Of a DNA stretch of 64,000 nucleotides, positions 48,721 to 58,558 are shown one piece after another. The position numbers were made by a program, and so were the translations under genes. Where the stretch lies: positions 372,001-436,000 of the forward strand of contig NZ_QUQV01000001.1 in NCBI RefSeq assembly GCF_003400205.1. The letters run 5' to 3'. Source of the DNA: Bacillus sp. HNG. GTDB taxonomy: Bacteria; Bacillota; Bacilli; Bacillales; Bacillaceae_L. Each line of letters opens with the position of its first letter. Positions within the stretch are counted from its first letter, which is position 1. The notes under the pieces are model-generated. The model saw nothing but the letters and a program-made list of their open reading frames with translations. It searched no databases and was not told the DNA's origin.

Positions 48721-49515
48721 CTACTGAATAATAGCACTTAAGAAATATAGAATCGGTAGAATGAAAATCATGCTATCAAAACGGTCTAAGATTCCGCCAT
48801 GACCTGGTAGCAATGTCCCCGAATCTTTCACATTATAATGTCTCTTTAACGCGGATTCTACTAAATCCCCTATTTGTCCAAAAACAGACACAAACAAAGT
48901 CACAATTATAAGTGATAAGAAGGAATCAAATAAATCTGTGATTAAGTTAAATACAAACGCAAAAACGATAGCCGTAACAATTCCACCTAAAAAGCCCTCA
49001 ATTGTCTTATTTGGGCTAATTTCTGGCCAGAGTTTCTTGTTACCCAGCTTTCTCCCAACAAAATAAGCCCCAGAATCAGTAGTCCAAATAACAACGAATG
49101 CATAAAATATATATGCTAATCCCATCGCTCTTATTTCAATCATATAATAAAAACCAAAACCTATATAGAGTGCTGCAAGGATAACTAGTCCAGCATCGTC
49201 AAAATTGAAACTATTTTTAGATATTACCGTATACGTTAAGATCAATAAAACGATCAGAAGGACTATTTCGATTTTCGTAAATTGAAGAGTTGTAAATAAA
49301 TCATTATATTGATTTGGGATTAAAATAACCCATAACAATATGATAGAAATTAAGCCTGGGATAGATGCAATTTTAATTTGCTTCATCCGTAAAAGCTCAA
49401 AAATAGCTATAGCACCCATTAAATAAACTAAAATGGTAAACGGGATGCCTCCAATAATCACAATCGGTAGAAAGATTGCTGCTGCAATTATTGCGGTAAT
49501 AATTCTTTGTTTCAT
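48721..49515 (-). CDS. cdsA: Phosphatidate cytidylyltransferase
   Basis: CdsA makes CDP-diacylglycerol, the precursor for PgsA and all phospholipids. The 264-residue membrane protein has about seven or eight hydrophobic spans and the C-terminal signature 'SALKRHYNVKDSGTLLPGHGG...DRFDS' (key residues S-x2-KR, KD, LPGHGG, D-R-x-D). It lies between uppS and dxr as in most bacteria. Confidence 0.95.
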   Translation of the reverse strand: MKQRIITAIIAAAIFLPIVIIGGIPFTILVYLMGAIAIFELLRMKQIKIASIPGLISIILLWVILIPNQYNDLFTTLQFTKIEIVLLIVLLILTYTVISKNSFNFDDAGLVILAALYIGFGFYYMIEIRAMGLAYIFYAFVVIWTTDSGAYFVGRKLGNKKLWPEISPNKTIEGFLGGIVTAIVFAFVFNLITDLFDSFLSLIIVTLFVSVFGQIGDLVESALKRHYNVKDSGTLLPGHGGILDRFDSMIFILPILYFLSAIIQ

Positions 49516-49547
49516 CGTATCATTCCTTTTTCAAATGCGATTGGGTC

Positions 49548-50309
49548 TTATACTCCCCCAAATCGCCGACCTCTCTTTTGATATGCGTGGATGGCCTCTA
49601 ATAAATGCTGCTCTTTAAAATCAGGCCATAACACATCTGTAAACCAAAATTCAGTATATGCAAGCTGCCAGAGCATAAAATTACTTAATCGTATTTCCCC
49701 ACTAGTACGGATTAATAAATCCGGATCTTGTAATCCAGCACTCATTAAATATTGGTCAAATACATTCTCGTCTATTTTTTTATGTAGGTTTCCCTCTTGA
49801 TAGTCCAAAAGAATGTGATTTACAGCATCTAAAATTTCTGCACGACCACCATAATTAAGTGCGAAGTTTAATACTAAGCCGGTATTGTGCTTCGTATCAT
49901 TTACAGCTTTATCTACCGCTTTTTGAGTATGCGCAGGAATTGCTTCTTTATTCCCCATAATACGAACCTGAACGTTTTCCTCAATCAACTCAGGTAGAAA
50001 GGTTCCCAAAAATTCTTGGGGAAGTCTTAATAAATAATTAACCTCATCCTCTGGACGCTTCCAGTTCTCTGTTGAAAACGCGTAAACTGTTAAAGTCTTT
50101 ACTCCAAGTCTGCTGGCAAGCTTGGTCACTCTTTTAACTACTTTCATTCCTTCATGGTGACCAGCAGTTCGGGGCAATGAACGTTTTTTGGCCCATCTCC
50201 CGTTACCATCCATTATAATCGCTATGTGATTAGGAATTGACCCTTTTACTATTTCTTCTTCTGAAATAGAAACTGGCTTTTTTTTCGTTTTCTTAAATTT
50301 TTCAAACAT
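49548..50309 (-). CDS. uppS: Undecaprenyl diphosphate synthase (isoprenyl transferase)
   Basis: UppS extends farnesyl diphosphate with eight isopentenyl units to the C55 carrier used for peptidoglycan and teichoic acids. The 253-residue protein has the catalytic D34 in MDGNGRWA (33-40), 'SFTVYAFSTENWKRP' (here LTVYAFSTENWKRP) and the C-terminal 'DLLIRTSGEIRLSNFMLWQ' (RTSGE-RLSNF) motif. Its leader contains a truncated family A repeat behind the frr terminator. Confidence 0.96.
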   Translation of the reverse strand: MFEKFKKTKKKPVSISEEEIVKGSIPNHIAIIMDGNGRWAKKRSLPRTAGHHEGMKVVKRVTKLASRLGVKTLTVYAFSTENWKRPEDEVNYLLRLPQEFLGTFLPELIEENVQVRIMGNKEAIPAHTQKAVDKAVNDTKHNTGLVLNFALNYGGRAEILDAVNHILLDYQEGNLHKKIDENVFDQYLMSAGLQDPDLLIRTSGEIRLSNFMLWQLAYTEFWFTDVLWPDFKEQHLLEAIHAYQKRGRRFGGV

Positions 50310-50331
50310 TCACAAGTCCTCCAACACCCGA

Positions 50332-50362
50332 ATCAAATACGCCTTGGTGTTTTTGCACCCAG
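50332..50362 (+). repeat. Repeat family A, copy 5 (first hairpin only)
   Basis: Only the opening of the element is present: TCAAATACGCC-tt-GGTGTTTTTGCACCCAGACC. The hairpin is weakened by one mismatch and one G-T pair. It lies 22 bases upstream of the uppS start. Confidence 0.65.
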
Positions 50363-50422
50363 ACCAGTTTCATTTTACCATTTTTGTATCGGTCAAGGTA
50401 ACTAATTAGTAGTCAGTATTAA

Positions 50423-50456
50423 CAAAAAAACCCCCTGTAAACGTTAGAGGGTCTTT
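50423..50456 (-). terminator. Intrinsic terminator after frr
   Basis: Minus strand GACCCTCT, ten-base loop, AGGGGGTTTTTTTG, 28 bases after the frr stop. Confidence 0.85.
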
Positions 50457-50483
50457 TTACAATATATTGTACATTGAAATGGA

Positions 50484-51041
50484 TTAGACTTCCATGATTT
50501 CTTTTTCTTTTTCTTTTGCAATGGAGTCAATCTTATTAATAGATTCGTCCGTGATTTTTTGAACATCATCTGTTAGGGTGCGTAATTCGTCTTCAGTAAT
50601 TTCGCCATTTTTCTCAAGCTTTTTCAATTCATCGTTCCCATCACGACGAACGTTACGAACGGCAACTTTAGATTCTTCCGCATATTTCTTAACAAGCTTC
50701 ACCAACTCACGACGTCTTTCCTCTGTAAGTGGTGGGATTGAAATACGAATAATAGACCCATCATTAGTTGGATTTAAGCCTAGATCAGCCTTTTGAATCG
50801 CTTTTTCCATATCCCCTAAAACAGACTTGTCATATGGTTGGATAACAAGCATTCTAGCTTCCGGTACATTGATAGATGCAAGCTGATTTAAAGGCGTTGG
50901 TGCACCATAGTAATCAACTGAAACCTTATCAAGGATCGCTGGGTTCGCTCTACCAGCTCTAACAGTTGCTAGTTCACGAGACAATGCTTGGACTGCTTTA
51001 GACATTTTATCTTTCACTTGATTTAATGTGTTATTTGCCAT
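50484..51041 (-). CDS. frr: Ribosome recycling factor
   Basis: RRF, 185 residues, splits post-termination ribosomes with EF-G. The typical '[25 protein letters not shown]' helix ([10 protein letters not shown]) and '[18 protein letters not shown]' are present. It starts four bases after the pyrH stop. The length equals that of B. subtilis. Confidence 0.97.
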   Translation of the reverse strand: MANNTLNQVKDKMSKAVQALSRELATVRAGRANPAILDKVSVDYYGAPTPLNQLASINVPEARMLVIQPYDKSVLGDMEKAIQKADLGLNPTNDGSIIRISIPPLTEERRRELVKLVKKYAEESKVAVRNVRRDGNDELKKLEKNGEITEDELRTLTDDVQKITDESINKIDSIAKEKEKEIMEV

Positions 51042-51045
51042 AAAG

Positions 51046-51768
51046 TTATTTCCCCCTTACAATTGTTCCGATATTTTCTCCTTGAACGGCACGTTTAATA
51101 TTGCCTTCTTCCATAATTGAAAAAACAATTAACGGAATATCATTGTCCATGCAAAGTGAAGATGCAGTGGAATCCATGACAGCTAATCCTTCTTTTATAA
51201 CATCGAGATAGGATAATGTGTCATATTTAACAGCTGTTTTATCTTTTGATGGATCTGCATTATAGACACCGTCTACATTGTTTTTAGCCATTAAGATAAC
51301 CTCTGCTTCGATTTCAGCAGCACGTAGAGCGGCAGTTGTATCTGTTGAGAAATAAGGATTTCCTGTACCTGCTGCAAAAATAACAACTCGTTTCTTTTCA
51401 AGATGACGAATTGCCTTTCTTCTTATGTATGGCTCAGCGACTTGACGCATTTCAATAGATGTTTGGACGCGAGTTTGAATCCCTTGATTCTCTAGGCTAT
51501 CTTGTAAAGCTAAGGAATTCATTACAGTTGCAAGCATTCCCATATAGTCAGCATTTGCACGGTCCATCCCCATCTCACTGCCAATCTTACCTCTCCAAAT
51601 ATTTCCGCCACCGACAACTACAGCAACTTCGACGCCAAGTTCAGCAACTTCCTTCACTTGTTTTGCTACAGACTGGATTACAGATGGATTTATGCCAAAT
51701 CCCTGCTCACCCGCTAATGCTTCTCCACTTAATTTTAACACTACACGTTTATATTTGGCACCACTCAT
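51046..51768 (-). CDS. pyrH: UMP kinase
   Basis: PyrH phosphorylates UMP in pyrimidine nucleotide synthesis; a hexameric amino-acid-kinase-fold enzyme. The 240-residue product opens '[16 protein letters not shown]' and has '[10 protein letters not shown]' and '[14 protein letters not shown]' ([10 protein letters not shown]). ATG 51768 has GGAGG 11 bases upstream and gives the B. subtilis length. A family B repeat and the tsf terminator separate it from tsf, unusual for this tight cluster. Confidence 0.96.
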   Translation of the reverse strand: MSGAKYKRVVLKLSGEALAGEQGFGINPSVIQSVAKQVKEVAELGVEVAVVVGGGNIWRGKIGSEMGMDRANADYMGMLATVMNSLALQDSLENQGIQTRVQTSIEMRQVAEPYIRRKAIRHLEKKRVVIFAAGTGNPYFSTDTTAALRAAEIEAEVILMAKNNVDGVYNADPSKDKTAVKYDTLSYLDVIKEGLAVMDSTASSLCMDNDIPLIVFSIMEEGNIKRAVQGENIGTIVRGK

Positions 51769-51798
51769 CGAATAAAAAACCTCCATCTTTTAAGAAAA

Positions 51799-51910
51799 GT
51801 ACAAGGCGCCCGCCTATCGGCGACGAGCATAAGACGAGCGCTTCTGAAGGTGCGTTTTACCTTCAGAAGCGATTGACTTAGACCAGAGAGCCGATGGCGC
51901 CTTGTGCTAG
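51799..51910. repeat. Repeat family B, copy 4 (best-paired)
   Basis: The cleanest hairpin of the family: outer stem CAAGGCGCC/GGCGCCTTG (perfect), second stem ATCGGC/GCCGAT, inner stem CGCTTCTGAAGGT-gcgtttt-ACCTTCAGAAGCG (13 bp, perfect). It lies between the tsf terminator and the pyrH Shine-Dalgarno, so it belongs to the pyrH leader. Confidence 0.88.
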
Positions 51911-51959
51911 ACACAAAAAAAGTACTAGCACCTTTTAATGGCGCAATACTAAACATTTC

Positions 51960-51989
51960 AAAAAGAGGGAACACATAACGTGTTCCCTG
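51960..51989 (-). terminator. Intrinsic terminator after tsf
   Basis: Minus strand AGGGAACACG, three-base loop, GTGTTCCCTCTTTTT, eight bases after the tsf stop. Confidence 0.9.
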
Positions 51990-51997
51990 TTTTCTTT

Positions 51998-52879
51998 TTA
52001 CTTCTTCACTTGGCTCATTACTTCTTCAGCAAAGTTATCTTGACGTTTCTCGATTCCTTCACCAACTTCGTAACGAACAAAGCTCTTCACTGTAGCACCT
52101 TTAGATTCAACAAACTTACGAACTTTTTGATCTGGGTCTTTAACGAAGCTTTGGTCAAGAAGACAGATATCTTCGAAGAACTTACCAAGACGTCCTTCAA
52201 CCATTTTCGCTACGATATTTTCTGGTTTACCTTCGTTTAATGCTTGTTGTGTTAACACTTCACGCTCATGTTCAACTTCTTCAGAAGAAACTTGATCGCG
52301 TGATACATATTTAGGATTTACAGCTGCTACGTGCATTGCTACATCCTTTGCAACATCAGCGTCTGTAGTACCACCTAAAACAGCTAGAACGCCAATACGT
52401 CCACCCATGTGAAGGTAAGCACCAAATACATCACCGTCTTCTTTTGTAGCAACTTCGAAACGACGAAGTGAAAGCTTTTCTCCGATTTTTGCGATTGCTG
52501 CATTAATATATTCAGAAACAGTTGAACCGTTGTCCATCTTTTGTTCTAATGCTTCTTCAACATTAGCTGGCTTTTTCGCTAAAAGATGAGCACCTAATTC
52601 TTTTACTAACGTTTGGAAACCTTCGTTTTTTGCAACGAAATCAGTTTCAGAGTTTACTTCTAAAATAACTGCTTCATTACCTGAAACTTCAATAGAAGTT
52701 AAACCTTCAGCAGCGATACGGTCACCTTTTTTCGCAGCTTTTGCAATACCTTTTTCACGAAGGTAGTCAATTGCTTTGTCCATATCACCATCAGTTTCTG
52801 TAAGAGCCTTTTTACAGTCCATCATACCTGCTCCAGTTTTTTCACGGAGCTCTTTTACCATTTGTGCAGTAACTGCCAT
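51998..52879 (-). CDS. tsf: Translation elongation factor Ts
   Basis: EF-Ts exchanges GDP for GTP on EF-Tu. The 293-residue protein has the N-terminal '[17 protein letters not shown]' and the core '[17 protein letters not shown]' (SETDFVARN-type loop, here SETDFVAKN). ATG 52879 follows AAGGAGG by eight bases and matches the B. subtilis length; an in-frame ATG eight codons earlier lies before that Shine-Dalgarno. It follows rpsB, with a terminator in between giving partial read-through. Confidence 0.97.
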   Translation of the reverse strand: MAVTAQMVKELREKTGAGMMDCKKALTETDGDMDKAIDYLREKGIAKAAKKGDRIAAEGLTSIEVSGNEAVILEVNSETDFVAKNEGFQTLVKELGAHLLAKKPANVEEALEQKMDNGSTVSEYINAAIAKIGEKLSLRRFEVATKEDGDVFGAYLHMGGRIGVLAVLGGTTDADVAKDVAMHVAAVNPKYVSRDQVSSEEVEHEREVLTQQALNEGKPENIVAKMVEGRLGKFFEDICLLDQSFVKDPDQKVRKFVESKGATVKSFVRYEVGEGIEKRQDNFAEEVMSQVKK

Positions 52880-52982
52880 TATGTTTTCCTCCTTATTTGC
52901 CACTATGTACTTGAACGAATTTAAATTCTTTAGACATTCTGTTTCTATTATGACTTAAAAACGGCAAAAATATATAGTTCTT

Positions 52983-53021
52983 AAAAAAGGTGATAAAAGG
53001 CATAACCCTCTTATCACCTTT
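52983..53021 (-). terminator. Intrinsic terminator after rpsB
   Basis: Minus strand AAAGGTGATAA, an interrupted stem with AGG/CCT, TTATCACCTTTTTT, six bases after the rpsB stop. Confidence 0.88.
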
Positions 53022-53027
53022 CGCTCA

Positions 53028-53738
<711 letters not shown>

Positions 53739-53758
53739 CTAATGGTTTTTTTTCCTCC

Positions 53759-53816
53759 GTTCATATCATCTTTAAGCAAAACTGTATGAACAGCACCAAT
53801 GCTTAAATCTATGAAC
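53759..53816 (-). promoter_or_regulatory. Structured leader of rpsB (S2 leader candidate)
   Basis: The leader RNA can fold as a closed structure: GTTCATA (5') with TATGAAC (3'), inside it TTTAAGCA with TGCTTAAA, and in the centre a small CTG/CAG hairpin. The outer arm ends right before the GGAGG of a purine-rich stretch. Leaders that let S2 repress its own mRNA are known in Firmicutes; membership of a described family was not tested. Confidence 0.6.
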
Positions 53817-53838
53817 GTGTGTGATAACACCAAAAATT

Positions 53839-53868
53839 AATATAACACAATCAAAATCCGTGGGTCAA
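53839..53868 (-). promoter_or_regulatory. Sigma-A promoter of rpsB
   Basis: Minus strand -35 TTGACC (53863-53868), 18-base spacer, -10 TATATT (53839-53844). The -35 begins six bases after the swrB stop. Confidence 0.75.
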
Positions 53869-53874
53869 GAAAAA

Positions 53875-54387
53875 TTAGTGGTTTTGACGAAATTTGTGTA
53901 AAAGTTCGATTTCAGTCTTCCCCTTATGTAGTTTTTTTGCAATCTCTTCATAAGAAAGACCTAGGTTAATAAGATGTTCGATGTCTCTAACAATGTTGTC
54001 TTTATTATTATCATCTTTTTCTTGTGTATCTTGTTTTTTTTCATTTTCTAAAATAGTAACCTGTTCCACGTCCTCCTTATTTGAAAATGAAGGTAGAAGG
54101 TCATGAAGGTCATCCGTGGTCAATTCCGGCTCTCTAATATGGATTGATTTCTTATCGTTTTCTTCTGCTTGTTCATGTTTCATATCTTTGATTCTATTTA
54201 AAAAAACTTCATTTTCTTCTTTAATTTCCATCACATATGATGTGATCACACTTTCAAATTCCTTGAGTAAGCGTTCCTGTTTCATTTCAACATCTTTTAG
54301 TTGCGTTATCTTAAGGTATAAAAGAATGATTAAAAAAAAGGCAACTGCAAGTAACGCAAAGCTAAGAATAAATAATATGGTTGTCAT
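53875..54387 (-). CDS. swrB: Swarming motility protein SwrB-like
   Basis: Membrane-anchored protein of 170 residues: one N-terminal span (about 4-26), a coiled-coil-like charged middle and a C-terminal helix-turn-helix-like segment 'INLGLSYEEIAKKLHKGKTE' (LSYEEIAKKLHKG). B. subtilis SwrB (YlxL, 167 aa) promotes flagellar basal-body completion and sigma-D activity. It is the last gene of the fla/che operon. Sequence outside the ends is poorly conserved, so the call rests on ends, architecture and position. Confidence 0.82.
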   Translation of the reverse strand: MTTILFILSFALLAVAFFLIILLYLKITQLKDVEMKQERLLKEFESVITSYVMEIKEENEVFLNRIKDMKHEQAEENDKKSIHIREPELTTDDLHDLLPSFSNKEDVEQVTILENEKKQDTQEKDDNNKDNIVRDIEHLINLGLSYEEIAKKLHKGKTEIELLHKFRQNH

Positions 54388-54397
54388 TCAGTTCCCT

Positions 54398-54703
54398 CTA
54401 TCCTACAATATCAATAAAATTTCCCTTGTATGGATGTTGCTCTTTCTCTTCTTGCTCAGTATGTTTTGTTTTATCTGAAGGCTGTTTTGAAAAAGCGTTT
54501 GATGATGCATCCTTATGTATGTGTGCGTTTTCAGATTTGTTGTTTTCGTTGACTTTTGTTCGGTTTCTTTTCTCCATTTTCTCATTTTCCGCAGTGATGT
54601 GGTCTTGCATATGCTGTCCACGGTTTATTACTTGTTCCTGGATTTTTCCTGCATCTTGAATTCTTGGAATCGCAACTTGTAATTCAACTAATTTTAGACT
54701 CAA
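54398..54703 (-). CDS. Hydrophilic protein of unknown function between fapA-like gene and swrB
   Basis: Not recognised by function. The 101-residue product has an ordered-looking start 'MSLKLVELQVAIPRIQDAGK' and a long, very polar Asn/Lys/Glu tail, without membrane segments. The likely start is TTG at 54703, with GAAGTGAT nine bases upstream; no ATG in frame gives the N-terminus. It lies 10 bases before swrB and 22 after the FapA-like gene, so it is part of the fla/che operon. B. subtilis has no gene at this position. A role in motility is inferred only from the operon. Confidence 0.7.
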   Translation of the reverse strand: MSLKLVELQVAIPRIQDAGKIQEQVINRGQHMQDHITAENEKMEKRNRTKVNENNKSENAHIHKDASSNAFSKQPSDKTKHTEQEEKEQHPYKGNFIDIVG

Positions 54704-54725
54704 TGATGATCACTTCTTCCAATTT

Positions 54726-56087
54726 TTATTTTTCAGAATAGATGTCTATTGAAATCTCTTTATTAACTAGTTGCGCTTTTACATGGTGAAAGAGTTGGTT
54801 TATGATTCTTTTATATTTACCAAATTGGATATAGACATTCGGATACAGATTACCGGCAGCTATTATATATGTAGATTCTTTCTTCTGTTTTGAAGAAAGT
54901 TCTACAAATTCTAATTCAAGTAACGCTAGTTTTTTTGTTAGCTCCGTTTGTGTGAGTTTGTCTCTCTTGAGAAGTAAAACTTCATCCTCTGTTAAATTGG
55001 ATGTCCTTTTGTATTTTTCCGATAATTTCTGCAGTATTAGTAAAACTTTTTGAAGTTGGGCTTTTGTTACGTCGATTTCTGTACGAATCCTTTTTTCTTC
55101 TTCACTATAACGTTCAGTTGCTCCAATTTGTATCTCAGTTTTTGTATGTAAAGCGTTTCCGATGTCCTTCGCCGCTACATGATTCCCTGCTGATATTAGA
55201 CCTCCAATGATACTCCCAGTTATGGCATGAACATTTTCTTTCGCAAAACAGACACTATGTAAAATTGAACCTGTTGTTTCGATATTTTTTCCTGCATATA
55301 CTTGACATTGATTCAAATAGGCTGCAATAATATCCCCCTGGGCACGAATCGATGCTTTGGCAAATCCAACTATCCCGCCAGATATAAAAATGGACCCTCC
55401 AGCCTCTAATTGTGCGCCTTCAACAATGCCATATATAGAGATGTCACCACCAGCTTTTACTACATAATCGCTAGGCACATCCCCTCTAATTGTTACATTC
55501 CCAACGAAGTCAATATTTCCGGTTTTTAGATTTAAATCTCCATCTACTTCAAAAACAGGGAGAACGTTGATCTTTTTATCAGTTAGGCTAATTTGTCCGT
55601 CTATTGAGGCATAAAGCTTTCCATTTGTCTCCACAATGTTTTTACCAACCATGGGTGGATTTGGTTTTCCATTTGCGGCTGCAATGGGATGTCCTAATAC
55701 ATTTCTTCCTGGAATCCCGGGCTTACTTGGATAAATGGTAGCAACTAACTGTCCCGCTCTAACGGACGGTATTTGCCTTACATTTCGAAAATTTAATACC
55801 TCGTTCGTTTGAATATCGTGTTTGTTTTCGACAATTTCAAGCTTTAAAAAACCATCTTCATCTTTTTTAGGAGCCTCGCCCTCTGCAATTAATAAGGGGA
55901 AAAACATGTCATTCATATTCGAAATCATATTCGAAATGACATCTCGTTTTATTCCAAACGAAATCCCATGTTTAGACAGTAAAGAATAGACGTCAGACTC
56001 TTCAATTTGAAGAGGTGTAGAATCTCTAATGACATTTACATGTACAGTTAATTTATCCTTGGATACTAATAATTCTAATTCTGACAC
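54726..56087 (-). CDS. FapA-like DUF342 protein
   Basis: The 453-residue product has an N-terminal domain (about 1-75) and a DUF342/FapA core (about 80-340) with repeated beta-helix-like Gly-Ile-Val turns such as 'GNVTIRGDVPSDYVVKAGGDI' (VTIRGDV) and 'GQLVATIYPSKPGIPGRNV' (PGIPGRNV, the family hallmark), followed by a coiled-coil region (about 335-400). FapA in Vibrio vulnificus links flagellar assembly to a sugar-phosphotransferase protein. Here it sits between sigD and swrB inside the flagellar operon, supporting a motility role; B. subtilis lacks it there. Start GTG with GGGAGGA upstream. Confidence 0.85.
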   Translation of the reverse strand: MSELELLVSKDKLTVHVNVIRDSTPLQIEESDVYSLLSKHGISFGIKRDVISNMISNMNDMFFPLLIAEGEAPKKDEDGFLKLEIVENKHDIQTNEVLNFRNVRQIPSVRAGQLVATIYPSKPGIPGRNVLGHPIAAANGKPNPPMVGKNIVETNGKLYASIDGQISLTDKKINVLPVFEVDGDLNLKTGNIDFVGNVTIRGDVPSDYVVKAGGDISIYGIVEGAQLEAGGSIFISGGIVGFAKASIRAQGDIIAAYLNQCQVYAGKNIETTGSILHSVCFAKENVHAITGSIIGGLISAGNHVAAKDIGNALHTKTEIQIGATERYSEEEKRIRTEIDVTKAQLQKVLLILQKLSEKYKRTSNLTEDEVLLLKRDKLTQTELTKKLALLELEFVELSSKQKKESTYIIAAGNLYPNVYIQFGKYKRIINQLFHHVKAQLVNKEISIDIYSEK

Positions 56088-56116
56088 AATCCTCCCGCCT
56101 TTTTGATGTCCTATTT

Positions 56117-56884
56117 TTAATGGATGTGTTTTTGTAAGATATCCCTTAGTTTAAAGAGGGCCTTTGAGTGAATTTGTGATATTCTTGATGTCGATAACCC
56201 CATAACCTGTCCAATTTCAGTTAATGTAAGCTCTTCTTTATAAAATAAACTTATAATCAACTGCTCTTTTTCATTTAACTGTTGGATAACATTCATTAAT
56301 TGATCGAGTATTTCTTTTTTAACAACATGTTCTTCTGGTGTTAAGGTCCCATGATCCTTTATCGTAAAGGCTGATTTTTCACTACCCTCATCATCATGTT
56401 GATGATCGTCCATGGAAAGTACATTTGCAAAGAAGCCTTCATTCATTGTTTGATAAACATCTTCTTCACTCATCTCGACCTCAGCAGCGATTTCTGGAAT
56501 TGTTACATTCCGCATCAGCTTTTGTTCTAGCTTTTCGATAGCAGCCTCGACCTTTTTTGCTTTTTCTCTTGAACTCCTAGGTAACCAATCTTCCTTTCTG
56601 AGCCCATCTAATATGGCTCCTCGAATTCGAAAGGAAGCATATGTATCAAATTTTAAGTCACGAGAAGGATCGAATTTTTCCAGAGCATCATATAACCCAA
56701 TCATTCCAAGACTTTTTAAATCATCTTTATTCACACTTTTCGGTAGTGTAACTGAGATTCGCTGTACATGGTATGAGACGAGCGGCATGTATTTTCTAAC
56801 AAGCGCATCCCCTGCATTTGGGTCTCGTGAGTCGGTCCATTTCTGCCAATATTCCCCTTGATCAGTTGATGATAAACTGGACAT
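56117..56884 (-). CDS. sigD: RNA polymerase sigma-D factor (FliA/WhiG family)
   Basis: SigD directs transcription of flagellin, motor, chemoreceptor and autolysin genes. The 255-residue protein has region 2 with 'LVRKYMPLVSYHVQRISVTLP' (start) and 'IGLYDALEKFDPSRDLKFDTYAS' (GLYDALEKFDPSR), region 3 with 'LRKEDWLPRSSREKAKKVEAA' and region 4 'LTLTEIGQVMGLSTSRISQIHSKAL' (GLSTSRISQIHSKA), the HTH. It lies between cheD and the FapA-like gene. Confidence 0.96.
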   Translation of the reverse strand: MSSLSSTDQGEYWQKWTDSRDPNAGDALVRKYMPLVSYHVQRISVTLPKSVNKDDLKSLGMIGLYDALEKFDPSRDLKFDTYASFRIRGAILDGLRKEDWLPRSSREKAKKVEAAIEKLEQKLMRNVTIPEIAAEVEMSEEDVYQTMNEGFFANVLSMDDHQHDDEGSEKSAFTIKDHGTLTPEEHVVKKEILDQLMNVIQQLNEKEQLIISLFYKEELTLTEIGQVMGLSTSRISQIHSKALFKLRDILQKHIH

Positions 56885-56930
56885 TCTACTCCTCCTTTTC
56901 GTTCATTTTAGAAACTTTATTTTAACCTAC

Positions 56931-57428
56931 TTAAATTTCCTTAATCCCTTTGTTGACTGTGCGGATTTTTAAAATGGTAGTCACTGGATCAAATTCAATC
57001 GTTCGACCATTGCTCCCTCCAACATCTGATGCCACAAGACTGATATTTAAGCGCTTTAGCTCAGCCTCCACTGCTTCAATGTTGCGTGGACCAATTCTCA
57101 TAATATCACTGCCAGATTTAAATTGAAACATTTGGGCTCCACCAGCAATTTTGGCTTTTAGACTCTTTTCTCGACCGCCGATTCCAGTAATTTTATAAAT
57201 TAGCTCCTCAATTGCAGTATCTGCATATTTGGCAATGTTGATGTTTCCTGCTTTTGTCGATACCGAACTTGGTAACATGATATGGGCTAGTCCTGCTACC
57301 TTTTTTGCTTGATCATAAATGACGACACCCACACAGGAACCTAATCCAGAGGTGCGGATTAAGTCAGGTGCAGTAATAACATTCATGTCAGCTATCCCTA
57401 CTTTAATGACTTGAGAAGAGTCAATCAT
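56931..57428 (-). CDS. cheD: Chemoreceptor glutamine deamidase CheD
   Basis: CheD deamidates receptor glutamines and binds CheC, raising its CheY-P phosphatase activity. The 165-residue protein has the active-site cysteine in 'LGSCVGVV', the histidine in 'AHIMLPSS' and the threonine-like 'IAGGAQMF'. The start ATG at 57428 overlaps the end of cheC and follows GGGAG nine bases upstream; the longer open frame upstream runs over cheC. Confidence 0.94.
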   Translation of the reverse strand: MIDSSQVIKVGIADMNVITAPDLIRTSGLGSCVGVVIYDQAKKVAGLAHIMLPSSVSTKAGNINIAKYADTAIEELIYKITGIGGREKSLKAKIAGGAQMFQFKSGSDIMRIGPRNIEAVEAELKRLNISLVASDVGGSNGRTIEFDPVTTILKIRTVNKGIKEI

Positions 57429-58062
57429 GAATTTGAACTCCCAAGGCAGTGAAGATTTTTTCGAATGAATCTGGATCTGGCAACAGCAAAAAATGCCCAT
57501 TTATATTGTTGTTATCAGGATTTTCATTTTCTTTAATTTCTGTTTCAATGACAATCGCAAAATCACTTACCTGGGAAAGTTCCAATAAGCCATAGCCAAT
57601 AATGGCACCTACCATATCGATTGAAAAACCTGGAACGGAAGGATACAAATTCAACCCGGTAAAATCTGATAATGATGTAAGATAGGAGCCTGACAAAATA
57701 TTTCCAACCTCTTGAAACGCTGATATCCCCATTTCGTTTTGGGAGTCACTTTCAAAAGAGAAGCTTTTATCACCGATAACATCCTGAATTAGTGAAGTTG
57801 CTTGTGGAAGCTGTAAAATAAAAAACATATTTCCGGTTAAATCCCCTTCAATACGCAGGAAAATGCCCGCAACAATATTTTCAGCCCCACCTGCAAACTC
57901 CATCATTTCATCAAACGAAACGATCCTGACATTAGGCACTTGCATATCAATTTTTCGATGTAATAGCTTTGACAAAGCAGTAGCAGAGTGTCCTGCCCCA
58001 ATATTACCAATCTCTTTTAAAATATCTAAATGTGTGGAATTAATACGTTGGAAAAATGACAT
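57421..58062 (-). CDS. cheC: CheY-P phosphatase CheC
   Basis: CheC dephosphorylates CheY-P and, with CheD, tunes adaptation. The 213-residue protein has the two CheC/CheX phosphatase helices with E-x3-N: '[14 protein letters not shown]' near 16-29 and '[14 protein letters not shown]' near 117-130. Its stop overlaps the cheD start by eight bases, a translational-coupling arrangement seen in B. subtilis too. Confidence 0.94.
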   Translation of the reverse strand: MSFFQRINSTHLDILKEIGNIGAGHSATALSKLLHRKIDMQVPNVRIVSFDEMMEFAGGAENIVAGIFLRIEGDLTGNMFFILQLPQATSLIQDVIGDKSFSFESDSQNEMGISAFQEVGNILSGSYLTSLSDFTGLNLYPSVPGFSIDMVGAIIGYGLLELSQVSDFAIVIETEIKENENPDNNNINGHFLLLPDPDSFEKIFTALGVQIHD

Positions 58063-58067
58063 ATCGA

Positions 58068-58529
58068 TTACCCTTCCATCTTTTCCCTTACGATATCTGG
58101 ATTAAGCACCTTGTCTAAATTTAATAAAATAAGCAGCCTTTTCTCTAATTTTGCTACTCCTTCTAAGTATTCCACCTCGACACTACCTACAATCTCTGGT
58201 GGGGGCTCAATTGTGTCAACTGGAATATCCATAACGTCATTTGCCGTATCAACAATTAATCCAACTTCAACTTCATCGGTCGCAACAATTATAATCCTTG
58301 TACTGTCCGTATACTCGGTTTCCGCCATTCCAAAGCGTGTTCTTAAATCAATTATGGGAGTTACAACCCCTCTTAAATTAATTACCCCCTTTACAAAAGG
58401 TGCTGTTCTAGGCACACGAGTAATGTGCTGCACTTTTTCAATAGAACGCACCTGGGAAACCGGGATTCCGTATTCCTCATCATGGAGTGAAAATATAATT
58501 ACTTTTAACACAGCTGCTTGTTCAGTCAT
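58068..58529 (-). CDS. cheW: Chemotaxis coupling protein CheW
   Basis: CheW, 153 residues, links receptors to the CheA kinase. The SH3-like double barrel shows 'YGIPVSQVRSIE' and 'VKGVINLRGVVTPIIDLRTRFG' (NLRGVVTPIIDLR), both diagnostic. It follows cheA by 29 bases. Confidence 0.95.
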   Translation of the reverse strand: MTEQAAVLKVIIFSLHDEEYGIPVSQVRSIEKVQHITRVPRTAPFVKGVINLRGVVTPIIDLRTRFGMAETEYTDSTRIIIVATDEVEVGLIVDTANDVMDIPVDTIEPPPEIVGSVEVEYLEGVAKLEKRLLILLNLDKVLNPDIVREKMEG

Positions 58530-58558
58530 GTTTCCTCCTCCTTTAACCTACAAAAAAT

